NCBI GenBank assembly: GCA_013152945.1
Contig: JAADFL010000204.1
Location: 1 to 12,664, forward strand
DNA: 12,664 bases
Direction: 5' to 3'
From: Deltaproteobacteria bacterium
GTDB taxonomy: Bacteria; Myxococcota_A; JAADFL01
This document shows positions 1 through 7,155 of this stretch, piece by piece. The notes under the pieces are model-generated. The model searched no databases. It was not told the origin of the DNA and worked only from the letters and a program-made list of their open reading frames with translations. Position 1 is the stretch's first letter. Every line of letters starts with the position of its first letter. Position numbers and translations under genes: made by a program.

Positions 1-12
1 AATTCCCCAAAA

Positions 13-56
13 GCCCCAAAGGGGCGAAATAAAATAGCCTGGGGCAACGCCCCAGG
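13..56. terminator. Paired GC-rich hairpins, possible terminator
   Basis: GCCCC-AAA-GGGGC (13-25) and CCTGGGGC-AAC-GCCCCAGG (38-56) are perfect stems of 5 and 8 bp. Their arms are complementary to each other, so alternative folds are possible. On the minus strand the larger stem is followed by CTATTTTATTT; on the plus strand it is followed by AATTGTTG. It could end transcription of a gene left of the window or arriving from the right. Orientation is uncertain. Confidence 0.45.
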
Positions 57-102
57 AATTGTTGCGAACAGCCTGAATCCGAATGGGACGAGTCCCCTTC
101 CT

Positions 103-146
103 ACTGACATATTCATTCGGCAGTACCACTGACATTTTAATTCGGC
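103..146. repeat. 19-bp imperfect direct repeat
   Basis: ACTGACATATTCATTCGGC (103-121) and ACTGACATTTTAATTCGGC (128-146) agree at 17 of 19 positions with a 25-bp period. CCGAAT at 79-84 is the inverted form of the shared ATTCGG. Function is unknown: either a regulator-binding site upstream of the promoter or a remnant of a mobile-element end. Confidence 0.6.
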
Positions 147-169
147 TACCACAAATAGAGGCAATGGTC

Positions 170-198
170 TTGACTCTTTGTGTCAACGCTCATAGAGT
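170..198 (+). promoter_or_regulatory. Candidate sigma70 promoter for the giant lipoprotein gene
   Basis: TTGACT (170-175), a 17-base spacer and TAGAGT (193-198) give a plausible -35/-10 pair about 65 bases before the ATG. The -35 overlaps a small inverted repeat (TTGAC, 7 bases, GTCAA; 170-186) that could be an operator. Confidence 0.4.
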
Positions 199-263
199 TT
201 TGGGCCGGTTGTGAGAACGTGCTTTTTTATCTGGGATTTTCTTTTGGAACATGAGGGAGAAAG

Positions 264-3200
264 ATGAAAATTTTAAATACAATGCTTGCATGTATTTCTG
301 TCGTGTTATCTGCGCTTTTGCTGATGCCAGGCTGTGGAGATGGGGCCAAGAGTTGCCATGCAACCCAAGAGGTCTGCGATGGCCGGGACAATGACTGCGA
401 CGGCAGAATCGATGAGGATAATGTTTGTAATGGTGACACGGACACGGACACCGACACGGACACCGACACGGATACTGACACCGATACCGACACGGACACT
501 GACACGGACACCGACACCGATACCGGCACTGACACGGGTACCGGCACTGACACAGGCAATCCAAGCAACTTGGTAATAAATGAAGCCAGATTCAACGATC
601 CCGGCCCTGACGATGAAACTTACATCGAACTCAAGGGTATTCCCGGTGCATCTCTGTCCGGTTGTTCGATTTTCGGGGTGAACGGTTTCGATGGAACGGA
701 ATATAATGAAATATCACTTGACGGCCAGTCGATTCCCGACAACGGATACTTTGTCGTGGCACAGAATGAAACAATACCGAACAGCGACCTGATTGATGCG
801 GGGGTCGATTTTCAAAACGGCCCGGACAGCATAGTTTTGCGGTGCGGCACCAAGGTGATTGATGCAGTGGGTTACTATGAGGCAGGAAAGCCTTTCGACA
901 AGGACACTGTTTTCAAAGGCGAGGGTTCTCCGGTGGAATTGACCTTGAGGGACCAGCCTATTGCCAGGTGCCCGGATGGCTCGGATACGCAGGACAATTC
1001 GGTCGATTTCAAGGTAGTGACAATTACTACTCCCGGTGTGTCCAATATTGCGGCTTGCGAGGCTTCAAGCGAAAATGAAACAGAAACAGAAGGCGAACCA
1101 GAGACTGAACAAAAAGAGATCATGAAGGAGGAGGCCCTGGAAAACGAATACGAGGCTGACGCCGGTGAGTTGGAAACAGATGGAGAGATCGAGGCTGAAA
1201 TGGAAACACCGGCAGAGGAGGAGCTTCAGCAAGTCGTGGCAGTCATCAATGAGATAAGATACGACGATCCCGGAAGTGATAATGAGACATATATCGAGGT
1301 AAAGGGAGAGCCGGGAACATCTCTACAAAAATGCGTGCTTGTGGGAATAAACGGGTATGACGGTAAAGACTACAATGAAATTTCACTCGACGGGGTGTAC
1401 ATCCCGGATGATGGGTACCTGGTCGTGGGACAAACAGATCAAATACCCAACGTGGACTTGGTGGACTTGAACGTGGATTTTCAGAATGGCCCGGATAGTG
1501 TCGCACTAAGATGCAATGGAAAGGTAATAGATGCAGTTGCATACTACAAACCTTCGGCGCCGTTCCAATCCGGTAATCATCCGGCGGGAGAAGGCGATCC
1601 TGTAGAAAATGTAATCACCGAGAATCCTATTGCCAGGTGTCCTGATGGAGTGGATACGAACGACAACAGCGCGGATTTCAACAGCGTAACATTACCTACG
1701 CCTGGAGAGAGCAATGAGCCGGCCTGCCAAGGCGGGGACACCGACACAGATACAGACACCGACACAGACACCGACACAGACACCGACACAGATACAGACA
1801 CCGACACAGATACAGACACCGACACCGATACTGACACCGATACGGATACCGACACTGATACTGACACGGACACTGGTACGGATAAATCCCTACTGGTACG
1901 AATTAACGAAGTTTTTTTACAGCCCGAAAGCGGCCCGGCATTCATAGAGCTTTCAGGACCTGCCGGGGCAGACCTGTCGGTATTGAACTTGGAGGTCAGT
2001 GATTCGAACGGGGCCCTCTCTGCAGTCATTCCCCTTGGCAGTCATGTAATGCCTGCAGATGGTTTTTTTGTTGTAGCGTCCCAGGGCGATGTCCAAAATT
2101 ATGACCTTCTTGCCGGCGAGAGCGCGAGATTGCCGGCTGCTCCTGCAGGATTGTCATTGGTGCATGACACGGCAGGGCTGGTTGATACATTGGTGTATGA
2201 ACGATACGAGGGCAGGGCAAAGGGCACAATAGCGCCTGAAGGCAATGAAGCTGCGCTCTCACTTGGTGATTATAGTTTGGACCGTGTACCGGATGGCAAT
2301 GATACGGACAACAACCTGGAGGACTTCAGGAACAGCAAGACCCCGACTCCCGGTGCTCGGAACCAGGTTGAAGTAGTATCAGGAGCGCCGGTGGGCATAT
2401 CCGTGTACCAGGTAAGGAATCCGAGTGAACCTGGATATTTGGCATGGGCCGGCCTAGCCAGGATTGCCGGAGCAGTAGTGACGGCGGTTTCTCCGTCGAA
2501 CAACATGTTTTTCCTGCAGACCGTGTCGGGCGGGCCTTTCAGCGGAATCAAGATTCTCTGGGAGGGTGCGGGAACCGGTCTTAAAAGGGGAGACCAGGTG
2601 GATGTCACCTGTGTCGCCGCCGATGACGGGTACATGGTCGATGCTGTTGCCGTGGATATTGTCAACAACGGGCCTGTACAGGCATTGACGCCTGAAACCG
2701 TGACGCCGGACCAGTTGATTTCAGGCGGTGCCAAGGAAGTGAGCCACCAGTCGGTACTGGTAAGGGTCGAGAATGCCCGGGTTGCAGACAGTGATGGATA
2801 CAGGTTCCAGGTTCAGGGAAATTACTGGGCCGGAGACCTGTTCAATACAGGCTATAGGGCAAAGATCGATGACCGGTTCGACTCTATCACCGGGATTCAT
2901 GTGTCTGATGCAAACGGCCTGGAATTGGAGCCCAGGGATCTCGGTGACCTGGATACGAGCTTTGGCGTACTAATCGGGCCGGATGGTGGAAGTGTTTCCG
3001 TCTCCGGTGGTGTTGCCTCTGTTCAGGTTCCAAAGGGCGCTGTTGATGACACGTTGCTCTTCGGGGTCGAAAAGTCAGGTGACCAGGGCGCGGTGATCCC
3101 GGATCACTTCGTGCCGGTTGGGCCTGTATTTGATACCAGGCCTGTTGGTGAGACCTTCAATAGCCCGGTTACGGTTACCGTGCCCTATGATCCTGCGCAG

Positions 3201-5642
3201 GTATCTACGGCAGGCGCCAAGGACTCGGATGTGCTCGTTTTCAAGGCATCCGACCCGGCAGGGCCCTGGACGGGTCTTGTTTCTTCGGTAGACCAGGGCG
3301 CATCCACTGTCAGTGCTGATACGGATTCATTCAGCTATTTTATTGCAGGGGTCAGAATCTATCCCAAGGTGGTAATCAACGAGGTGCTGTACGACGACCC
3401 CGGCGCGGATGATGAGACGTTTACCGAGCTTTTGGGAACTCCCGGTGATTCTCTTGATGGTTGTGAGCTGGTGGAGTACAGGGGAACAAATGGATCCGAG
3501 AAGGGGAGAATCGACCTTACAGGTCAAACGGTTCCAGGCGACGGGTACTTTGTAGTGGGCCAATCGGACAGCGTGCCGGAGGTGGACCTGGTGGATCCAC
3601 AAACGGATTATACAAATACAAGGGCGAGTGTTGTTCTGTACTGTTGGAATAAACAGATCGATGCCCTTGGCTGGGGAGATTACTCGACAGATGGAGTGTT
3701 TCTCGGTGAAGGCAGTGCGGCAGAGGACGTGAGTTCAGGCAAGAGCTTGTCCAGGTGTCCTGACGGCACGGATAATGATGACAATTCATCGGATTTCTGG
3801 GCCGGGCCCGTTCCCACGCCCGGAGAACCGAATATTTGTATCGGGGCTGACGCAACTTTGATATTGAACGAGATAAACGCTGATCCCGACTCTACAAACG
3901 GGGATGCCAACAACGACGGTATTGTCGATACGCAGGATGACGAGTTCGTGGAAATAGTGAATATCGGTCCTGACAGGTTTCCACTGAATGGTTTCAAGGT
4001 AAGTGATTCCACGCAGACCAGGCATGTCTTTTCAAATATTACGTTGGAACCGTACCAGGCAGTGGTGGTATTCGGAGGAGGCAGCCCGGCAGGTGAATTC
4101 GGCGGCGCAATCGTGGAAAAGGCGAGCACCAAGGGCCTTGGCCTGAACAATACCGGGGACATGGTGAGCATACTGGATCCTCTCGATAACATAATAAGCC
4201 AGGTTACTTACGGGGCGGAAGGAGGCGATAACCAGTCATTGACGAGGAATCCGGACCTGACCGGGGATGTATTCGTCAAGCATTCAACCGTATCCACTGC
4301 ATTGTTTTCGCCCGGGACCAGGGCTGATGGAAAGCCCTTTGCAGACAAGCGAGTGATCGGCACCCAAGGCGGCGAATTGAACGATCCGTCCGGAGGTGCA
4401 AATGTCGTGATTCCGGCAGGCGCCTTTTCCGAAGATACTTCGCTGGTTCTCGGGCCTTACCTGGAGCCTGCGGCGAAACCGGGCCGGCAGTATTTCTACG
4501 TGGTTGGCGATGCCCGTGCAGTTCTTCCGACAGGAACCTCACTCGCGGCCCCGGCCACTGTTACCCTTTCATATGATGAGGCAAAGGTAACAGGGCTTTC
4601 GGCAAGTGAGTCCGATGTTAAGATTCTGACGTCTGACAGCGTGCAGGGTCCATGGACCGGTTTGCCGTCGTCCGTGGATGAGGCGGAAAATACGGTTTCG
4701 GCCCAGGCCGATCATTTCAGCCTGTTCGTGCCGGCCATACTGGTGGATACAAATTTGAGCCCGTCCTATGGCACTGTGGAAGGCGGTGACCAGGTAGAGA
4801 TAACAGGCGCCGGCCTTTCCGAACTGTCAGGCGTATTGTTCGGCAGTACTCTTGCAAAAGTGAGCGAATTGACCGACACCAGGATCATATGTAAGGCTCC
4901 GGCTTCTGATACCGCAGGTCCGGTGCAGGTCTTTGGTCAGCTAAACGGCGGTGACTTGGTTGTGCTCGGTACTTTCGAGTATGTCCTGAAAAAGACCATC
5001 ACGGTCGATGGAGTAGTGGACAGCGAGTGGACGGAAGCGATGCACTTGGGCTCGCAAGTGTTTACATCCGATTGGGGTGACACTACCAATACTTTGAAGG
5101 AAATGTATATTGCGTACGACAGTACCAATATCTACATAGGGCTGGTAGGGTCTGCCGAGGCGCAAAATGCGATAGTGGGATACCTGGATGTAGACATGGG
5201 ACTTTCGACCGGCGTATCAGACATCTCCACCCTGTCGGATGGCACAGGCAACCTGGATGACGCCCTGTCAGCGGCACTAAGTGTTTCGGCCCAGGGTTTC
5301 GGTGCGGAGTTTGGGTTCGGATGCATGGGCGGAGTCGATGTGGACGGAGCAATGGATGATTCGGCGGGTTTGCGGGACATTTCAACCAACACCGCCGATT
5401 TCGGATGGCGGGACCAGACTGTTGTGCAGTGGGGAGTTCTGGGTCAATCCGTAGAGTTCGCATTACCACTATTTCACCTTTTCGGTGCAGAGGGGCCCCC
5501 AACGCAGGGCGCGGACGTGGCCGTGTTCATGAGGTTGGTTTCAGGTGACGGACAGTCCCTTAGCAATCAAACCCTTCCACAGGATGACCCCAATAATCCA
5601 GGAACCGTGTCCATGGTTGCGTCGTTCAGGGTGTATCCTTAA
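264..5642 (+). CDS. Giant multidomain surface lipoprotein (MopE-like motif, five lamin-tail domains, OB-like, two ZU5-like, IPT/TIG, CBM9/DOMON-like)
   Basis: Probable outer-membrane or surface-anchored structural, adhesive or ligand-binding protein of 1792 residues; no catalytic domain is recognised. A lipoprotein signal spans residues 1-24 (hydrophobic core, then MPGC with C24 as the candidate lipidated Cys; Met at -3 and Pro at -2 are atypical). A Cys-rich MopE-like motif follows (C31, C38, C45, C55), then (DT)15 at 58-87. Lamin-tail-like domains lie near 102-265, 326-488, 542-700, 1035-1192 and 1198-1355; domains 1, 2 and 4 share INE, DDPG-like, CPDG and TPG signatures. An acidic linker spans 266-325 and (DT)23 spans 492-537. 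An OB-like region covers about 706-897, ZU5-like modules about 900-1030 and 1363-1491, IPT/TIG about 1497-1576, and a CBM9/DOMON-like domain about 1579-1792. The ATG start is set by GGGAG four bases upstream and gives a good signal peptide. Domain names rest on motif recognition; surface location is inferred. Confidence 0.9.
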   Translation: MKILNTMLACISVVLSALLLMPGCGDGAKSCHATQEVCDGRDNDCDGRIDEDNVCNGDTDTDTDTDTDTDTDTDTDTDTDTDTDTDTGTDTGTGTDTGNPSNLVINEARFNDPGPDDETYIELKGIPGASLSGCSIFGVNGFDGTEYNEISLDGQSIPDNGYFVVAQNETIPNSDLIDAGVDFQNGPDSIVLRCGTKVIDAVGYYEAGKPFDKDTVFKGEGSPVELTLRDQPIARCPDGSDTQDNSVDFKVVTITTPGVSNIAACEASSENETETEGEPETEQKEIMKEEALENEYEADAGELETDGEIEAEMETPAEEELQQVVAVINEIRYDDPGSDNETYIEVKGEPGTSLQKCVLVGINGYDGKDYNEISLDGVYIPDDGYLVVGQTDQIPNVDLVDLNVDFQNGPDSVALRCNGKVIDAVAYYKPSAPFQSGNHPAGEGDPVENVITENPIARCPDGVDTNDNSADFNSVTLPTPGESNEPACQGGDTDTDTDTDTDTDTDTDTDTDTDTDTDTDTDTDTDTDTDTDTDTDTGTDKSLLVRINEVFLQPESGPAFIELSGPAGADLSVLNLEVSDSNGALSAVIPLGSHVMPADGFFVVASQGDVQNYDLLAGESARLPAAPAGLSLVHDTAGLVDTLVYERYEGRAKGTIAPEGNEAALSLGDYSLDRVPDGNDTDNNLEDFRNSKTPTPGARNQVEVVSGAPVGISVYQVRNPSEPGYLAWAGLARIAGAVVTAVSPSNNMFFLQTVSGGPFSGIKILWEGAGTGLKRGDQVDVTCVAADDGYMVDAVAVDIVNNGPVQALTPETVTPDQLISGGAKEVSHQSVLVRVENARVADSDGYRFQVQGNYWAGDLFNTGYRAKIDDRFDSITGIHVSDANGLELEPRDLGDLDTSFGVLIGPDGGSVSVSGGVASVQVPKGAVDDTLLFGVEKSGDQGAVIPDHFVPVGPVFDTRPVGETFNSPVTVTVPYDPAQVSTAGAKDSDVLVFKASDPAGPWTGLVSSVDQGASTVSADTDSFSYFIAGVRIYPKVVINEVLYDDPGADDETFTELLGTPGDSLDGCELVEYRGTNGSEKGRIDLTGQTVPGDGYFVVGQSDSVPEVDLVDPQTDYTNTRASVVLYCWNKQIDALGWGDYSTDGVFLGEGSAAEDVSSGKSLSRCPDGTDNDDNSSDFWAGPVPTPGEPNICIGADATLILNEINADPDSTNGDANNDGIVDTQDDEFVEIVNIGPDRFPLNGFKVSDSTQTRHVFSNITLEPYQAVVVFGGGSPAGEFGGAIVEKASTKGLGLNNTGDMVSILDPLDNIISQVTYGAEGGDNQSLTRNPDLTGDVFVKHSTVSTALFSPGTRADGKPFADKRVIGTQGGELNDPSGGANVVIPAGAFSEDTSLVLGPYLEPAAKPGRQYFYVVGDARAVLPTGTSLAAPATVTLSYDEAKVTGLSASESDVKILTSDSVQGPWTGLPSSVDEAENTVSAQADHFSLFVPAILVDTNLSPSYGTVEGGDQVEITGAGLSELSGVLFGSTLAKVSELTDTRIICKAPASDTAGPVQVFGQLNGGDLVVLGTFEYVLKKTITVDGVVDSEWTEAMHLGSQVFTSDWGDTTNTLKEMYIAYDSTNIYIGLVGSAEAQNAIVGYLDVDMGLSTGVSDISTLSDGTGNLDDALSAALSVSAQGFGAEFGFGCMGGVDVDGAMDDSAGLRDISTNTADFGWRDQTVVQWGVLGQSVEFALPLFHLFGAEGPPTQGADVAVFMRLVSGDGQSLSNQTLPQDDPNNPGTVSMVASFRVYP
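435..560 (+). repeat. Coding hexanucleotide array encoding (DT)15 and a GT/DT tail
   Basis: Fifteen consecutive GAYACN hexamers (435-524) encode Asp-Thr pairs, followed by a mixed Gly-Thr/Asp-Thr tail to 560. The hexamers differ mostly at wobble positions, so the dipeptide is conserved while the DNA is not perfectly uniform. The array joins the Cys-rich motif to the first lamin-tail domain and reads as an extended acidic spacer. Confidence 0.95.
1737..1874 (+). repeat. Coding hexanucleotide array encoding (DT)23
   Basis: Twenty-three uninterrupted GAYACN hexamers encode Asp-Thr between lamin-tail domains 2 and 3. Compared with the first array this one is richer in GACACA and GATACA, so the two arrays have expanded separately or diverged. 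Being in-frame hexamers, slippage changes length without breaking the gene. Confidence 0.95.
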
Positions 5643-5676
5643 ACAAGTGAGTCCCCCGGGACTTTCCAGGCTTGAA

Positions 5677-5718
5677 ATGCCCGGCCAGAGATGCCCGGCC
5701 AAAGATACCCGACAATGA
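5677..5718 (+). repeat. Three degenerate 14-bp tandem units
   Basis: ATGCCCGGCCAGAG (5677-5690), ATGCCCGGCCAAAG (5691-5704) and ATACCCGACAATGA (5705-5718) follow head to tail just after the giant gene. The first two differ at one position and the third is degenerate. The words ATGCC and ATACCCG recur with the same 14-bp period at the right edge of the window on the other strand. Confidence 0.65.
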
Positions 5719-5736
5719 AACTGTTTGATTTTTAAC

Positions 5737-5765
5737 TTGATCTTGCCCCGATTGGTGAATATTAT
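5737..5765 (+). promoter_or_regulatory. Candidate sigma70 promoter for the TPR gene
   Basis: TTGATC (5737-5742), a 17-base spacer and TATTAT (5760-5765) match the -35 and -10 consensus at 4/6 and 5/6. The predicted transcription start near 5772 leaves a leader of about 30 bases that includes GGGGAG. Confidence 0.6.
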
Positions 5766-5803
5766 TAGATTCATTAAAGGGGATTGGCGGGGAGATTCGG
5801 TTG

Positions 5804-6442
5804 ATGACGTCCCAAGAACCAACAGTGCAACACAAGGTGCGTGCATTACTCGAAGAAGCCGAATTGTTGTTGCATGAAGGCCGGTTGGATGATGCAATCT
5901 CGAGATATACAGAGATTCTGCTGCATGAAAAAAACCATCAAGGGGCATTGAAAAAGCTGGAAGTATGCTGGGCCGTAAAGCGGGGCGAAAAAACCCTGGA
6001 CGCGGTTTTCGTAAGTGATTCTGAAGCGGTATCAATGGCCGAACAGGTTGCCTGTAAGCCTGTTGAAAATTTTTCCCTTGAATATGACCAGGCCCTGCCG
6101 AAAGTCGATCAATCAGGGCCTGTAGGTATGGATGAAAAAGGCGGTGCTGGTTCCGGAACAGGCATATTACAGGAAGAAAAGTCCGAGCGGAAATCCGAAG
6201 AGAAATCAAAAATCGAACAACTACCTGTTGTGGACAGGAATACCGTGCTTAACCTGAAAATTTCAAGCAATGAGTTACAGGCCCTCAATCTCGATGTGTT
6301 GTCGATATGGGCATTACAACAATTGGATGGCAAAAAGAGTATCGAGGAGGTAGCTGAATCCTGCTTGCTGGAGCCGGAACAGGCACTGATCATATTTGAA
6401 GACCTGGTCTTTCGGGGAGTTGTTTTACCGGCCGGCAAATAG
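5804..6442 (+). CDS. TPR-like protein with charged linker and C-terminal helical domain
   Basis: Predicted cytoplasmic 212-residue protein with no signal peptide or membrane segment. Residues 8-57 look like one to one-and-a-half TPR helical hairpins (ALLEEAELLLHEGRLDDAIS, then a second helix around 43-57), a protein-protein interaction scaffold. Residues 100-145 are a Gly- and Lys/Glu-rich flexible linker. Residues 148-208 form a compact helical domain with an LDGKKSIEEVAES segment. That pattern resembles the winged-helix-like tails of DUF4388-type regulatory proteins common in Myxococcota; the resemblance is weak and I do not assign a function. The ATG at 5804 is preferred over the TTG codon just before it; GGGGAG at 5789-5794 serves either. 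The gene has its own promoter-like sequence and no same-strand partner downstream, so it appears monocistronic. Confidence 0.85.
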   Translation: MTSQEPTVQHKVRALLEEAELLLHEGRLDDAISRYTEILLHEKNHQGALKKLEVCWAVKRGEKTLDAVFVSDSEAVSMAEQVACKPVENFSLEYDQALPKVDQSGPVGMDEKGGAGSGTGILQEEKSERKSEEKSKIEQLPVVDRNTVLNLKISSNELQALNLDVLSIWALQQLDGKKSIEEVAESCLLEPEQALIIFEDLVFRGVVLPAGK

Positions 6443-6446
6443 GCAA

Positions 6447-6479
6447 TGCTTTGTTGTTTTTACTGAATAAAAAACAGCA
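6447..6479. terminator. Weak AT-rich inverted repeat between convergent genes
   Basis: TGCT at 6447-6450 pairs with AGCA at 6476-6479, and the intervening T-rich and A-rich stretches (around 6454-6461 and 6467-6474) can pair with a bulge. It sits in the 50-base gap where both strands end. It lacks the GC-rich stem of a classic intrinsic terminator. Confidence 0.3.
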
Positions 6480-6492
6480 CCCTTGAAATTCA

Positions 6493-7155
6493 TCAAGACA
6501 AGTCAATACGGCCTTGTTTCATGGTGATTATCCTGGTCGCGATATCCGTGGCTTCGTCCCGGTCGTGTGTCACGTACAACATGGTAAATCCCAACTTGTC
6601 ATGGAGGCGGATGATCTCCTTGCGCAGGCGGATGTTGAGGTCGAGGTCCAGGCTCGAGAGCGGCTCATCCATCAACAGCACCTTGGGTTCGAGCACGAGC
6701 GCCCTTGCAAGCGCTATGCGCTGTTGCTGACCACCGGAAAGCTCGGCCGGTTTCCTGTCCATGTATTCAAGCATTCCAACCAGTTCCAGCATATCCCGGA
6801 TCATTTTTTGTCTTTCAGGCTTTCCAAATCCCTTGGCCTTCAAACCGAACTCGATGTTTGCCTTGACGCTCATATGCGGCCACAGGGCAAGGTCTTGAAA
6901 AACCATTCCCACCCCACGTTTTCTGGGCGGCACGATTATCTTACCGTCCCTGGAAACGATTTTGCCGGCAATGGAAACAATCCCGGAATCAGGAGGTATG
7001 AAGCCGGCTACAAGCCTCATTATCGTTGTCTTGCCGCAACCCGATGGGCCGAGTATCACTATGCGTTCACCCTGTTCGATCCCGAGCGAAATCTTGTCCA
7101 GGGCTCTTTCATTGCCGTACGACTTGGAAACAGAATCAAGTTCCACTATTTTCAT
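6493..7155 (-). CDS. ABC transporter ATP-binding protein, short ThiQ/FbpC-like type
   Basis: Cytoplasmic ATPase subunit (220 aa) of a family-1-type importer; it hydrolyses ATP to drive the fused permease encoded just upstream. All ABC motifs are intact: Walker A GPSGCGKTT (36-44), Q-loop around Q87 in VFQDLALWP, signature LSGGQQQR (139-146), Walker B VLLMDEP (159-165), D-loop SSLD (167-170) and switch H197. The protein stops about 20 residues after the switch histidine, so it lacks the C-terminal TOBE/regulatory domain of PotA, UgpC or full-length FbpC and is closer in size to ThiQ. The reading frame stays open far upstream, but the ATG at 7155 begins MKIVELDSVSKSY, the usual ABC N-terminus, and overlaps the permease stop as ATGA, indicating translational coupling. 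It is the last gene of the operon. Confidence 0.95.
   Translation of the reverse strand: MKIVELDSVSKSYGNERALDKISLGIEQGERIVILGPSGCGKTTIMRLVAGFIPPDSGIVSIAGKIVSRDGKIIVPPRKRGVGMVFQDLALWPHMSVKANIEFGLKAKGFGKPERQKMIRDMLELVGMLEYMDRKPAELSGGQQQRIALARALVLEPKVLLMDEPLSSLDLDLNIRLRKEIIRLHDKLGFTMLYVTHDRDEATDIATRIITMKQGRIDLS

Noticed and set aside
190-595. Open frames on the minus strand rich in Cys-Arg-Pro or Ser-Val repeats
   Set aside because: They are antisense readings of the GAYACN array; repeat periodicity keeps every frame free of stops. No ribosome binding site or domain.
435-1874. CRISPR-like repeat appearance
   Set aside because: The repeats are contiguous coding hexamers without spacers and stay in frame with a long gene.
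1577-2029. Minus-strand frame with a long (SV)n run
   Set aside because: Antisense shadow of the second Asp-Thr array within a strong plus-strand gene.
5650-5663. AGTCCC-CC-GGGACT palindrome as a terminator of the giant gene
   Set aside because: The loop is too short at full pairing and no T-run follows; kept only as a possible small palindrome.
5541-6209. 222-codon minus-strand frame across the gap between the two plus-strand genes
   Set aside because: Composition is not protein-like, it covers a good promoter and the TPR gene, and shows no domain.
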